A DNA stretch of 6,280 nt from an uncultured Hyphomicrobiales bacterium (lineage in GTDB: Bacteria; Pseudomonadota; Alphaproteobacteria; Rhizobiales; Beijerinckiaceae), in the NCBI GenBank assembly GCA_903916165.1, contig CAIWVR010000341.1, positions 1 through 6,280 of the forward strand, read 5' to 3'. Position 1 is the first letter of the stretch. The number at the start of each line of letters is the position of its first letter. Position numbers and translations under genes: made by a program. Below, piece by piece: positions 1 to 5,332 of this stretch. The notes beneath the pieces are model-generated. The model was not told the DNA's origin. It made no database searches and saw nothing but the letters and a program-made list of their open reading frames with translations.

Positions 1-785
1 TTGACCGTGAGTCCGACGATCGGCCCCATCTGCGGGCGCCAGATGTCGGACCGGTTGAGATCCGGCGCGTGCAGTCCCGAGATGGACCCGTCGAGATAGA
101 GCGCGTCTGCGCAGCCGAGCCGGTCGCGGAAAAACAGCGCGAAGGCGCGGAATTCGACCGGCGCGTCGGATATGACAAAGCGCAGCTTGCCATCCTTGCA
201 GACGCCGACGCCATTGCGGATCTTCGCCGATTCCGAGCGACCCAGAAAGCGTGGATGCAGCGCGCCATTGATGACCAGCATCGGTCCCGACTGCGTCGCG
301 AAGACCGGCTTTGCTTTCAGGGCGGCAAAGCGCGCCGTCTCCGTGACATGGGCACCCCGGCCGTCGATCCAGAACACGCCGTTGGGACGCATGTGGAAAT
401 TGCCCGGGCCGCCTCGCCGGTTGAGCGCCGCCGCCTCGCGCCCATTCTCGACATAGAGACCCACCGGCCTGCGGTCGGGATGATACATGCCGGCGTTCAT
501 TGCAAAGACGAGCCTTTCGCCGCGCTTGTCGAGCACACGCTCCAGCGCGGAAAAGCTGCCGATGATGTCGCCTGCCTCATCACGCAGGAAGAGGCGCAGG
601 CCCTTGGCGTCGCGCGCGGCTTCGCAGACGGAATAGGGTGTGTTGTCATAAGTGGATGTCTCGCAGGCGAATCCCGCGCTCGTCGACGCCAGAAACATCA
701 GCCCCGTCATTGCGAGCGCAGCGAAGCAATCCAGCGCACGCAAGCTTGCCCGCGTGCCGTCCGTTGCGATGGGGCAAGACCTCAT
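1..785 (-). CDS. Phosphodiester glycosidase family protein (DUF2233/NAGPA), exported; 3' end cut by window
   Basis: Reading the minus strand leftwards gives an open frame that leaves the window at base 1 without a stop. Family-typical segments appear in order: FAMNAGMYH, GLYVENG, GPGNFHMRPNGVFWI, ATQSGPMLVINGALHPRF, RNGVGVC, and near the edge ALYLDGSISGLH followed by MGPIVGLTV. This matches the DUF2233/NAGPA fold, whose members include enzymes that uncap N-acetylglucosamine phosphodiesters; the bacterial substrate is unknown. Family members usually end soon after the GPI segment, so probably little is missing. Three in-frame starts are possible: ATG at 785 (GAGG six bases upstream), TTG at 743 and ATG at 710. 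The TTG start gives the best Sec signal peptide (short basic head, hydrophobic core, AGFA before the first Cys). ATG 710 gives a core with no basic head. Part of the signal peptide is encoded by a dispersed repeat. The gene lies downstream of, and in the same direction as, the HDAC-like gene. The family call is firm; the start is not. Confidence 0.85.
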   Translation of the reverse strand, partial: MRSCPIATDGTRASLRALDCFAALAMTGLMFLASTSAGFACETSTYDNTPYSVCEAARDAKGLRLFLRDEAGDIIGSFSALERVLDKRGERLVFAMNAGMYHPDRRPVGLYVENGREAAALNRRGGPGNFHMRPNGVFWIDGRGAHVTETARFAALKAKPVFATQSGPMLVINGALHPRFLGRSESAKIRNGVGVCKDGKLRFVISDAPVEFRAFALFFRDRLGCADALYLDGSISGLHAPDLNRSDIWRPQMGPIVGLTV

Positions 786-826
786 GGGCGGCCTCTGGAT
801 TGCGTCGCTGCGCTCGCAATGACGGG
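703..826. repeat. REP/BIME-like inverted-repeat element
   Basis: Two 32-base arms, 703-734 and 795-826, are reverse complements with a single mismatch and enclose a 60-base centre. The arms carry the CGTCATTGCGAGCGCAGCGA core familiar as a dispersed intergenic repeat in many proteobacterial genomes. The centre has its own pairing potential, for example CTTGCCC with GGGGCAAG. As RNA the element would fold into a long hairpin. It fills the gap between the HDAC-like gene and the glycosidase and overlaps the 5' end of the glycosidase frame. Confidence 0.85.
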
Positions 827-866
827 CCAATGTTGCTGGCGATAAGGACCGTTGCCGATGGTCACC

Positions 867-1805
867 TCACCGCCCGCCAATTCCCATCAGCACCATCACA
901 TGCGCCGCCGCCGAGCGCGCCAGCGCTTCGAGGTCATAGCCGCCCTCGAGCACCGACACGATGCGCCCGCCGCAACGCTTGTCGGCTATGTCCATCAGTC
1001 TTCCCGTCGCCCAGCCGAAATCCGCCTCGACCAGATTGAGGTTCGCCAAAGGATCGCGCGCATGGGCATCGAACCCGGCGGAGATGAGAATGAGATCGGG
1101 CGAGAACGCGTCGATGGCCGGCAGGATGCGTGCGCTCATGGCCTCGCGAAAAGCCTTGCCATCATCGCCGGCGCTGAGTGGCGCATTGACAATATTGCCA
1201 TAGGCTCCGGTTTCGCTGGCGGCACCGCTGCCGGGGTACAGCGGCATTTCGTGCGTCGAGGTGTAGAGCACGGTCTTGTCGGACCAGAAGATCTGTTGCG
1301 TACCATTGCCGTGATGCACGTCGAAATCCATGATCGCCACGCGCTCTGCGCCGTGGACGTCCTTCGCGTGCCGGGCGGCGATGGCGACATTGTTGAAAAA
1401 GCAAAAGCCCATGGTCGTCGCGGTTTCCGCATGATGACCCGGCGGGCGCGTCACGACGAAGGCAGTGTCGACCCTGCGCTGCATCACTTCGTCAACGGCC
1501 AGACAGGCCCCGCCGACCGAGCGCAGCGCCGCCTCGAATGTGCCCGGCGACATCGACGTGTCGCCGTCGAGACGGGTCAGGCCCTGAGGCGGTGAAGCCT
1601 CGCACAGGGCGTCGTAATAGGTCTGCGGATGCACGCGCGTGATCGCTTCGCGAAGCCCCAGCGGCGCCTGTTCACGCAGCAAATCCTGGAATTTTTCGTG
1701 CTCCAGAATGCGCTCGATGACCCGCGTGCGGTCGGGACGCTCCGGATGTCCTGGCCCCATGTCGTGGAGCAGGCAGTCGCGATGGCTGAGAATGAGCGTG
1801 CTCAC
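867..1805 (-). CDS. Histone deacetylase family protein (class II-like zinc amidohydrolase)
   Basis: A complete 312-aa protein of the arginase/deacetylase fold, the usual length for bacterial members. Catalytic motifs are intact: RPPGHHA with the His pair at 124-125; DFDVHHGNGT with zinc ligands Asp162 and His164; SAGFDAH with the third ligand Asp246; and LEGGYD with the transition-state Tyr290. The N-terminal substrate-site motif GHPERPDR is present. Relatives hydrolyse acetyl-lysine, acetylpolyamines or other small amides; these motifs do not settle the substrate, and bacteria lack histones. It is probably cytoplasmic, as no signal peptide is seen. The start is GTG, with AGGA nine bases upstream and no better candidate. 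It is divergent from the L,D-transpeptidase across a gap with two palindromes, and the glycosidase lies 81 bp downstream on the same strand. In many Hyphomicrobiales a similar gene sits beside xseB and dxs; neither is seen here. Confidence 0.95.
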   Translation of the reverse strand: MSTLILSHRDCLLHDMGPGHPERPDRTRVIERILEHEKFQDLLREQAPLGLREAITRVHPQTYYDALCEASPPQGLTRLDGDTSMSPGTFEAALRSVGGACLAVDEVMQRRVDTAFVVTRPPGHHAETATTMGFCFFNNVAIAARHAKDVHGAERVAIMDFDVHHGNGTQQIFWSDKTVLYTSTHEMPLYPGSGAASETGAYGNIVNAPLSAGDDGKAFREAMSARILPAIDAFSPDLILISAGFDAHARDPLANLNLVEADFGWATGRLMDIADKRCGGRIVSVLEGGYDLEALARSAAAHVMVLMGIGGR

Positions 1806-1845
1806 GGGCGTTGGTCCTTGGTCCCGGGTTGGTGCGAGATATGTT

Positions 1846-1872
1846 TCTCAGAGGTCTGAGACATCTGATGTC
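1846..1872. promoter_or_regulatory. Two overlapping palindromes, candidate operator
   Basis: TCTCAGA-GG-TCTGAGA (1846-1861) is a perfect 7-bp inverted repeat, directly followed and overlapped by GACATC-T-GATGTC (1860-1872), a perfect 6-bp inverted repeat. TCAGA/TCTGA half sites recur at 1848, 1855 and 1864. They lie 41-67 bp upstream of the deacetylase GTG and about 100 bp upstream of the L,D-transpeptidase, a usual place for a regulator controlling the deacetylase promoter. No such regulator is identified. Binding is inference. Confidence 0.4.
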
Positions 1873-1974
1873 GCCTTACGCTGTGTCAGTCCTGCGTCAC
1901 TCAATGAATATTTCACCTCATGGGCCAGAATCAGCACAAGTTCTGCTAAAGAAGATGGGTCCTGAAATTCCAAG

Positions 1975-2598
1975 ATGTCGAGATCCCCATTGACCCTTTC
2001 CCTCCGCATGGCCGCCATGGCTTTTCTTTCGGTCACTCTTGCAGGCTGCAATTTCAAGGGCGTGCCCGAGCCGGCCCTGTCCGACCGTGACCGCGATTTC
2101 ATCGCCCGCGTTCCGCAAAAGGAGATGGACCTCCCCTACGAACGCTATGAGATTGATGATCCGACTGGCGAGAAGCCGGGGACCATCGTTGTCAATACGA
2201 AGATGAAGTTTCTCTACTTCGTCCTGCCGGGCAAGCGCGCCGTGCGCTATGGCGTGGCAACCGGAGCCGAAGCCTATGGCTGGACCGGCAGGGCGACAAT
2301 CGCCCGCAAGGCCGAATGGCCGCACTGGACGCCGCCCGCTGAAATGGTGGCGCGCTGGCCGCATCTGAAGCCCACGCTGGCTGCCGGTGGCCTGGCAGGC
2401 GGCCCGAACAATCCGCTCGGCGCGCGCGCGCTCTATCTCTACGATGGGAACCGCGACACTCTGTACCGTATCCACGGCACCAATGAGCCTGAGACGATCG
2501 GCCATGATGCCTCGTCGGGCTGCATTCGTATGCGCAATATTGATATCATCGATCTGTTCGCCCGCGTCCCGACCGGCACGCAGGTCATCGTCCAGTAA
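1975..2598 (+). CDS. L,D-transpeptidase (YkuD domain), predicted lipoprotein
   Basis: A 207-aa protein. Residues 1-25 form a lipoprotein signal peptide: basic head (R3, R11), hydrophobic stretch and lipobox LAGC with acylated Cys25, so it should sit in the membrane facing the periplasm. The YkuD catalytic domain begins near residue 68 (PGTIVVNT). It carries RKAEWPHWTPP, the NPLGARALYLY segment, and the active site HGTN (His167) through SSGCIRM (nucleophile Cys183, Arg185). Family enzymes make 3-3 cross-links in peptidoglycan or attach proteins to it; which reaction applies here cannot be told. No peptidoglycan-binding (LysM, SPOR) module is present, so the catalytic domain stands alone after a short linker. 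ATG 1975 has only a weak ribosome site, but it is the start that gives a full lipoprotein signal. The stop directly abuts that of the convergent 70-aa gene. Confidence 0.95.
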   Translation: MSRSPLTLSLRMAAMAFLSVTLAGCNFKGVPEPALSDRDRDFIARVPQKEMDLPYERYEIDDPTGEKPGTIVVNTKMKFLYFVLPGKRAVRYGVATGAEAYGWTGRATIARKAEWPHWTPPAEMVARWPHLKPTLAAGGLAGGPNNPLGARALYLYDGNRDTLYRIHGTNEPETIGHDASSGCIRMRNIDIIDLFARVPTGTQVIVQ

Positions 2599-2811
2599 TC
2601 AGGCTGCGCGCGTTTGCAGGCCCTGAATTTTCTCGTGCAGCGTAATCAGCGCTGCACGGGCCACCGCCGACGTGCCGGGTGATTCGGGCGCGTCCTCAAG
2701 TTCCAGGGCCGCAGCCACCGCAGAGACGCCGATCTCACGATACAGGCGTGCCAGCAGGGCGCGGGCGTCTTCTGTTGCAGGCTGGAAGATCGGATAGTCG
2801 AATTCGTTCAT
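2599..2811 (-). CDS. Small hypothetical protein (70 aa), not recognised
   Basis: An open frame of 70 codons from ATG 2811 to TGA. The product is acidic, Ala/Leu-rich and probably mostly helical (ARALLARLYREIG, VAAALELE, ALITLHEKIQGL), with no cysteines, signal peptide or membrane segment. I do not recognise a family. Support for it being real: GC-rich third codon positions like its neighbours, an exact tail-to-tail junction with the L,D-transpeptidase stop, and a regulatory-looking region upstream. Against: a weak ribosome site (GAG far from the ATG) and the ease with which GC-rich DNA yields frames this short. A CtrA-like box lies 46-61 bp upstream of its start and could control it, the HAD gene, or both. 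Confidence 0.6.
   Translation of the reverse strand: MNEFDYPIFQPATEDARALLARLYREIGVSAVAAALELEDAPESPGTSAVARAALITLHEKIQGLQTRAA
2634..2658 (+). terminator. Hairpin downstream of the L,D-transpeptidase, possible 3' end
   Basis: CGTGCAGCG (2634-2642) and CGCTGCACG (2650-2658) are perfect 9-bp inverted arms around a 7-base loop, beginning 35 bases after the L,D-transpeptidase stop. No T tract follows on the plus strand, so it is not a classical intrinsic terminator. It lies inside the coding sequence of the convergent 70-aa gene. It could define or protect the 3' end of the L,D-transpeptidase transcript, or be chance codon structure. Confidence 0.25.
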
Positions 2812-2856
2812 CTGGGTTACTCGCTCTCTGGCGAATCAAGAATTGCCCGTCTTTGG

Positions 2857-2872
2857 TTAAGGTAGACTTAAC
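2857..2872. promoter_or_regulatory. CtrA-like binding box (TTAA-N7-TTAAC)
   Basis: TTAAGGTAGACTTAAC matches the alphaproteobacterial CtrA consensus TTAA-N7-TTAAC exactly. It lies within a perfect inverted repeat, GGTTAAG (2855-2861) and CTTAACC (2867-2873), so the match holds on both strands. It sits in the gap between the divergent 70-aa gene and HAD gene. Two GAnTC sites, the recognition sequence of the cell-cycle methylase CcrM, flank it at 2833-2837 and 2901-2905. On the plus strand TATTTT (2888-2893) lies 14 bases beyond TTAACC and could serve as a -10. The motif is seen; CtrA control is inferred. Confidence 0.5.
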
Positions 2873-2891
2873 CGCAGTCAGTGGCTGTATT

Positions 2892-2919
2892 TTTTCTGGT
2901 GACTCATAACTTTTATAAT
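2892..2919 (+). promoter_or_regulatory. Possible promoter with perfect TATAAT -10
   Basis: TATAAT at 2914-2919 lies in an AT-rich patch unusual for this GC-rich window. A poor -35 (TTTTCT, 2892-2897) stands 16 bases upstream. Transcription from here would start near 2926 and give the HAD gene a leader of about 115 bases. A weaker alternative -10 (TATTTT, 2888-2893) pairs with the CtrA-like box. Confidence 0.35.
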
Positions 2920-2938
2920 AACCTTACTGGGGTGGTCG

Positions 2939-3019
2939 GGTTTGAAACCGCGCTTTGGCCATTCCATCATGGAGCGCGGTTCACAAGGTTTCGGGTCCCC
3001 GCAAAATACGTTTGCCGGG
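2939..3019 (+). other. Structured leader upstream of the HAD phosphatase gene
   Basis: Two stem-loops can be drawn in the DNA before the HAD start. The first pairs AACCGCGCT (2946-2954) with AGCGCGGTT (2973-2981), a perfect 9-bp stem, continued inside by CCAT (2959-2962) with ATGG (2969-2972). The second pairs CCCGCAAA (2998-3005) with TTTGC-C-GGG (3011-3019), one base bulged. A competing palindrome, GGTTT-G-AAACC (2939-2949), shares bases with the first stem. The last stem ends 23 bases before the ATG. I do not recognise a known riboswitch class. Confidence 0.4.
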
Positions 3020-3042
3020 CCGGTGCGATAGGTTTCGTTCAA

Positions 3043-3774
3043 ATGCCCTTCGACGCCATTCTCTTTGACAAGGATGGAACGCTCGTCGATTTCGACCGGA
3101 CTTGGGGTCCCGCCGCCTGCGACGTCATGAAGACGCTCGCCGCCGGCCATGAGGGTGCCTTCCTCCGTCTCGCCGAGATCAGCCGTTTCAATCCGCGCGA
3201 CACCCTTTTCGCCCCCGATTCGCCCTTCCTCACCGGCGATCTGGACGTCTATGCTCCCCTCTGGGCGCAGGCGCTTGGACGGCGCGACCTGCCGCGCTTG
3301 CGCGACGAGATCGCAAGCCTGTTCCGCATCGCCGCGCTGTCCAGTCTGACGCCGATCGGCGACCCGGCCGCTCTGACACGCTGGCTCGGGGCTGAGGGCT
3401 ACCGGCTGGGCATTGTGTCCAATGATTATGAAGCATCGATCCGCCTGCAGGCGGGGAAGCTCCAGATTCTCGACGATCTCGATTTCATCGCCGGTCGCGA
3501 TTCGGGCTTCGGTGCCAAGCCGGACCCCGGCATGATTGTCGCCTTTGCTGACACCTTTGGCGTTGCGCCCCGGCGAATCGCGGTGGTCGGCGACACGCTG
3601 GCCGATGTGCGCGCCGCCCATGCCGCCGGGGCGGTGGCCATTGGCGTCCTGACCGGGCCCGCCCATCGCGAGGATATGCTTGGCGCTGACTATATGATTG
3701 GGTCGATTGCGGACCTGCCGGCTCTGCTGGCAAGCCTGACGGGCGGAACGCGTCGGCCTTCAGCGCGCAACTGA
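3043..3774 (+). CDS. HAD-superfamily phosphatase, phosphoglycolate-phosphatase-like
   Basis: A 243-aa cytoplasmic hydrolase with all four HAD motifs: I, FDKDGTLVD, with nucleophile Asp9 and acid/base Asp11; II, IVSND, with Ser126; III, GAKPDPG, with Lys159; IV, VVGDTLADV, with Asp184 and Asp188 for magnesium. A helical cap of roughly residues 17-100 follows motif I, as in the Gph/PGMB-like subgroup. These enzymes remove phosphate from small metabolites such as phosphoglycolate; the substrate here is not fixed by the motifs. ATG 3043 is chosen because motif I normally sits a few residues from the N terminus. A longer in-frame GTG at 2881 would add 54 residues with no family match that read through the leader stem-loops. 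The ribosome site is weak. The 3' end overlaps the convergent MarR gene by 15 bp. Confidence 0.93.
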   Translation: MPFDAILFDKDGTLVDFDRTWGPAACDVMKTLAAGHEGAFLRLAEISRFNPRDTLFAPDSPFLTGDLDVYAPLWAQALGRRDLPRLRDEIASLFRIAALSSLTPIGDPAALTRWLGAEGYRLGIVSNDYEASIRLQAGKLQILDDLDFIAGRDSGFGAKPDPGMIVAFADTFGVAPRRIAVVGDTLADVRAAHAAGAVAIGVLTGPAHREDMLGADYMIGSIADLPALLASLTGGTRRPSARN

Positions 3775-4233
3775 GCGGCGCACGCGGCGGGCACCGCCGG
3801 TCTGCTCGCGCACAAGATCGCGTGTCGTCACCAGAAGCTTGTCGAGCGCGGCGAGCTCGTGGGCGGGCAGGCGGCCCAGCGTCTGCGCGACGAACGCGCG
3901 CTGCACACCTATGCCCTTGTCCGCGAGTTGGCGGCCGGTCGCGGTGAGAAAGATCGCATGTGAGCGCTTGTCGCCGACGATCGAGCGACGCTCGACGAGG
4001 TTGGCCGCCTCAAGGCGGTCAATGAGTCCGGAAATATTGCCCTTGGTGACGTAGAGCCGCTCGGCCAGTTCCTGCTGGCTGACGCCCTCGCGTTCGGTCA
4101 GGGTGGTGAGCACGTCGCATTGCGGGACCGACAGTCCCAGTTCGCGCACGCGTTCGGTGATGGCAAGATTGATTCGTGTCTGGAGCCGGAGCCACCGAAA
4201 CCACACACGCGCCGCATCGGCTTCTTCATTCAT
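3760..4233 (-). CDS. MarR-family transcriptional regulator
   Basis: A 157-aa protein of typical MarR length. The winged helix-turn-helix spans about residues 35-105: LSVPQCDVLTTL, then VSQQELAERLYVTKGNISGL (helix-turn-helix with recognition helix), IDRLEAANLVERR, the wing around VGDKRSHAIFL with the conserved Asp88/Arg90 pair, and LTATG. N- and C-terminal helices would form the dimer interface. The C-terminal tail is Arg-rich. MarR proteins are usually dimeric repressors relieved by small ligands; the ligand is unknown. The start is ATG 4233, with GAGGG six bases upstream in good position. It is divergent from the DUF1499 gene across 110 bp, the usual arrangement for a MarR gene and its target, but no clear operator palindrome is seen there. 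Confidence 0.93.
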   Translation of the reverse strand: MNEEADAARVWFRWLRLQTRINLAITERVRELGLSVPQCDVLTTLTEREGVSQQELAERLYVTKGNISGLIDRLEAANLVERRSIVGDKRSHAIFLTATGRQLADKGIGVQRAFVAQTLGRLPAHELAALDKLLVTTRDLVREQTGGARRVRRSVAR

Positions 4234-4287
4234 CTTGACCCTCGCCTTGTCGCTTCAAAGTTAAAGGGCGCGGCAGGCATGGGCAAG

Positions 4288-4325
4288 TTGACGGGCAAGG
4301 CTCGCGCTGGCGCTGCGTTGACGGG
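4288..4325. promoter_or_regulatory. Direct repeat TTGACGGG in divergent promoter region
   Basis: TTGACGGG occurs at 4288-4295 and 4318-4325, exactly 30 bp apart (about three helical turns), in the gap between the divergent MarR and DUF1499 genes. Each begins with a good -35-like TTGAC, but no convincing -10 lies at the proper distance on the plus strand. For the MarR gene, a weak minus-strand promoter (TTGCCC, 16 bases, TTAACT) can be drawn. The repeats could be a regulator's half sites; this is inference. Confidence 0.25.
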
Positions 4326-4343
4326 TGCATTAACCTTGCGCCC

Positions 4344-5120
4344 ATGCGCCATTTCATAACTGAAGAACCTGATTCCCATGCTGCTCTCTGGTGCCGTCGC
4401 CTGGCGCTGTTTGCCATGGCCGTGGCCGGGATCGGCATAGGCCTGGTCAAGCTCAATCTGATCGATTCGCTGTCGGGGCTGGCCGTGGTCTCGGCGGCGC
4501 TGTTCGTGGCCTGCATCGCGGGCCTGTTTGGCCTTGCTGCCTTCGTCGTGATCTGGCGCACCGGACGGCGCGGGATTGGCGTTGCGCTCGGTGGCCTCGT
4601 GCTCGCGGGTGCCTTGCTGGCTTTCCCGGCCTTTCTCGCATTTCAGGCGATCCGCCTGCCAATACAGAATGACGCCTCGACAGATCTCGCCGATCCGCCG
4701 GCTTTTTCTCGGTCGTCGGTCGCCCTGGCCGCGCGCGGGGGCCATGCCAATGGTGAGTTGCCGCAGGTCTGGCGCGAGGCGCAGCGCAAGATTTGGCCGG
4801 ATTTGCAGCCGATCATGCTCGACCTCGACATAGCGGAGGCCTGGCCGCTTGTGCAGGCGGCCGTGACGAATCTGCGCTGGCGTGTCGTGGAGCGCCAGGC
4901 ACCGGGCGGGCGGCAGGGCAATGCGCGGCTGGAGGCGATCGACGTCTCGTTCCTGCTTGGCTTGCCGGACGACATCACCATCCGCCTGCGGCCCGCCGCC
5001 GGCCAGACCCGCGTCGACATCCGGTCTGCCTCGCGCTATGGACGGCATGATTTCGGCGTGAACCCGAAGCGGATCGAGAAATTCGCGACAGAGCTGCAGG
5101 CGCAACTGGACGCGCGGTAG
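4344..5120 (+). CDS. Membrane protein with C-terminal DUF1499 domain
   Basis: A 258-aa protein in two parts. Residues about 19-102 hold three hydrophobic segments (19-36, 45-71, 76-102) separated by short charged turns, so the protein is anchored in the inner membrane. Residues about 108-256 match DUF1499: WPDLQPIMLD, the LRWRVVER strand, ARLEAIDVSFLLGLPDDITIRL, the signature VDIRSASRYGRHDFGVNPKRI, and a final helix. DUF1499 has no settled biochemical function. With three helices, this domain should face the side opposite the N terminus; which side is not determined. ATG 4344 is the only reasonable start before the first helix, though no clear ribosome site precedes it. It is divergent from the MarR gene, which may regulate it. 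A palindromic repeat begins three bases after the stop. Confidence 0.9.
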   Translation: MRHFITEEPDSHAALWCRRLALFAMAVAGIGIGLVKLNLIDSLSGLAVVSAALFVACIAGLFGLAAFVVIWRTGRRGIGVALGGLVLAGALLAFPAFLAFQAIRLPIQNDASTDLADPPAFSRSSVALAARGGHANGELPQVWREAQRKIWPDLQPIMLDLDIAEAWPLVQAAVTNLRWRVVERQAPGGRQGNARLEAIDVSFLLGLPDDITIRLRPAAGQTRVDIRSASRYGRHDFGVNPKRIEKFATELQAQLDAR

Positions 5121-5123
5121 CCC

Positions 5124-5144
5124 CGTCATGGCGAGCGGAGCGAA
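5124..5144. repeat. Outer-left fragment of palindromic repeat (CGTCATGGCGAGCG variant)
   Basis: It starts three bases after the DUF1499 stop. CGTCATGGCGAGCG (5124-5137) recurs exactly, inverted, at 5351-5364. It differs from the other copies in the window by ATGG in place of ATTG. It probably pairs with the right outer copy around the inner element. Confidence 0.6.
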
Positions 5145-5184
5145 ATTGCGGTTCATGTTTGATATCGCCAAGCAACCTTCGCCT

Positions 5185-5278
5185 CGTCATTGCGAGGAGC
5201 GCAGCGACGAAGCAATCCATCTTGCGGCTGCCACCTGAAGATGGATTGCCGCGTCGCCTTCGGCTCCTCGCAATGACG
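5185..5278. repeat. REP-like palindromic element, inner hairpin
   Basis: The left arm (5185-5223, 39 bases) and right arm (5238-5278, 41 bases) are inverted copies that agree at both ends (CGTCATTGCGAGGAGC and GCAATCCATCTT) and differ in the middle. A 14-base loop separates them. This is the same family as the element at 703-826, with an extra GAG. Placed between convergent genes, the hairpin could stop transcription from both sides. Confidence 0.8.
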
Positions 5279-5332
5279 AAGGATGTTTATTGACTGGCAA
5301 AGTTGCGACATCCAGCGCCGCACGCGCGGCTT

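Noticed and set aside
69..845. Long plus-strand open frame opposite the glycosidase
   Set aside because: It mirrors the minus-strand gene, which has clear family motifs. Its C terminus reads through the dispersed repeat, giving the familiar spurious peptide CERSEAIQ.
852..1595. Long plus-strand open frame opposite the HDAC-like gene
   Set aside because: It is an antisense shadow in GC-rich DNA; no recognisable domain, while the minus strand carries every HDAC motif.
1918..2505. Minus-strand open frame opposite the L,D-transpeptidase
   Set aside because: No recognisable motifs; the plus strand has the lipobox and the YkuD active site.
2599..2811. Small minus-strand gene as XseB (exonuclease VII small subunit)
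   Set aside because: xseB often accompanies HDAC-like genes and the length is similar, but the XseB sequence pattern is absent and the gene is not adjacent to the HDAC gene.
2970..3010. Possible tRNA T-arm (GGTTCA near 2979)
   Set aside because: No acceptor, D or anticodon stems could be drawn around it; the GGTTC belongs to the leader stem.
2881..3042. 54-residue N-terminal extension of the HAD protein from GTG 2881
   Set aside because: It would push the motif I aspartate far from the N terminus, unlike the family, and it translates the candidate promoter and leader stem-loops.
2878..3666. Minus-strand 262-codon open frame opposite the HAD gene
   Set aside because: Antisense shadow rich in Gly/Arg with no family match; the plus strand has the four HAD motifs.
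4261..4335. TTAA motifs at 4261 and 4330 as a CtrA site
   Set aside because: They are about 65 bp apart and form single half sites without the N7 spacing.
4230..5171. Minus-strand 313-codon open frame opposite the DUF1499 gene
   Set aside because: It begins in repeat-flanking DNA, has no domain, and opposes a protein with clear membrane helices and the DUF1499 signature.
5281..5313. GGATGT/ACATCC inverted repeat
   Set aside because: Only six bases with a 21-base loop inside a repeat-rich gap; expected by chance.
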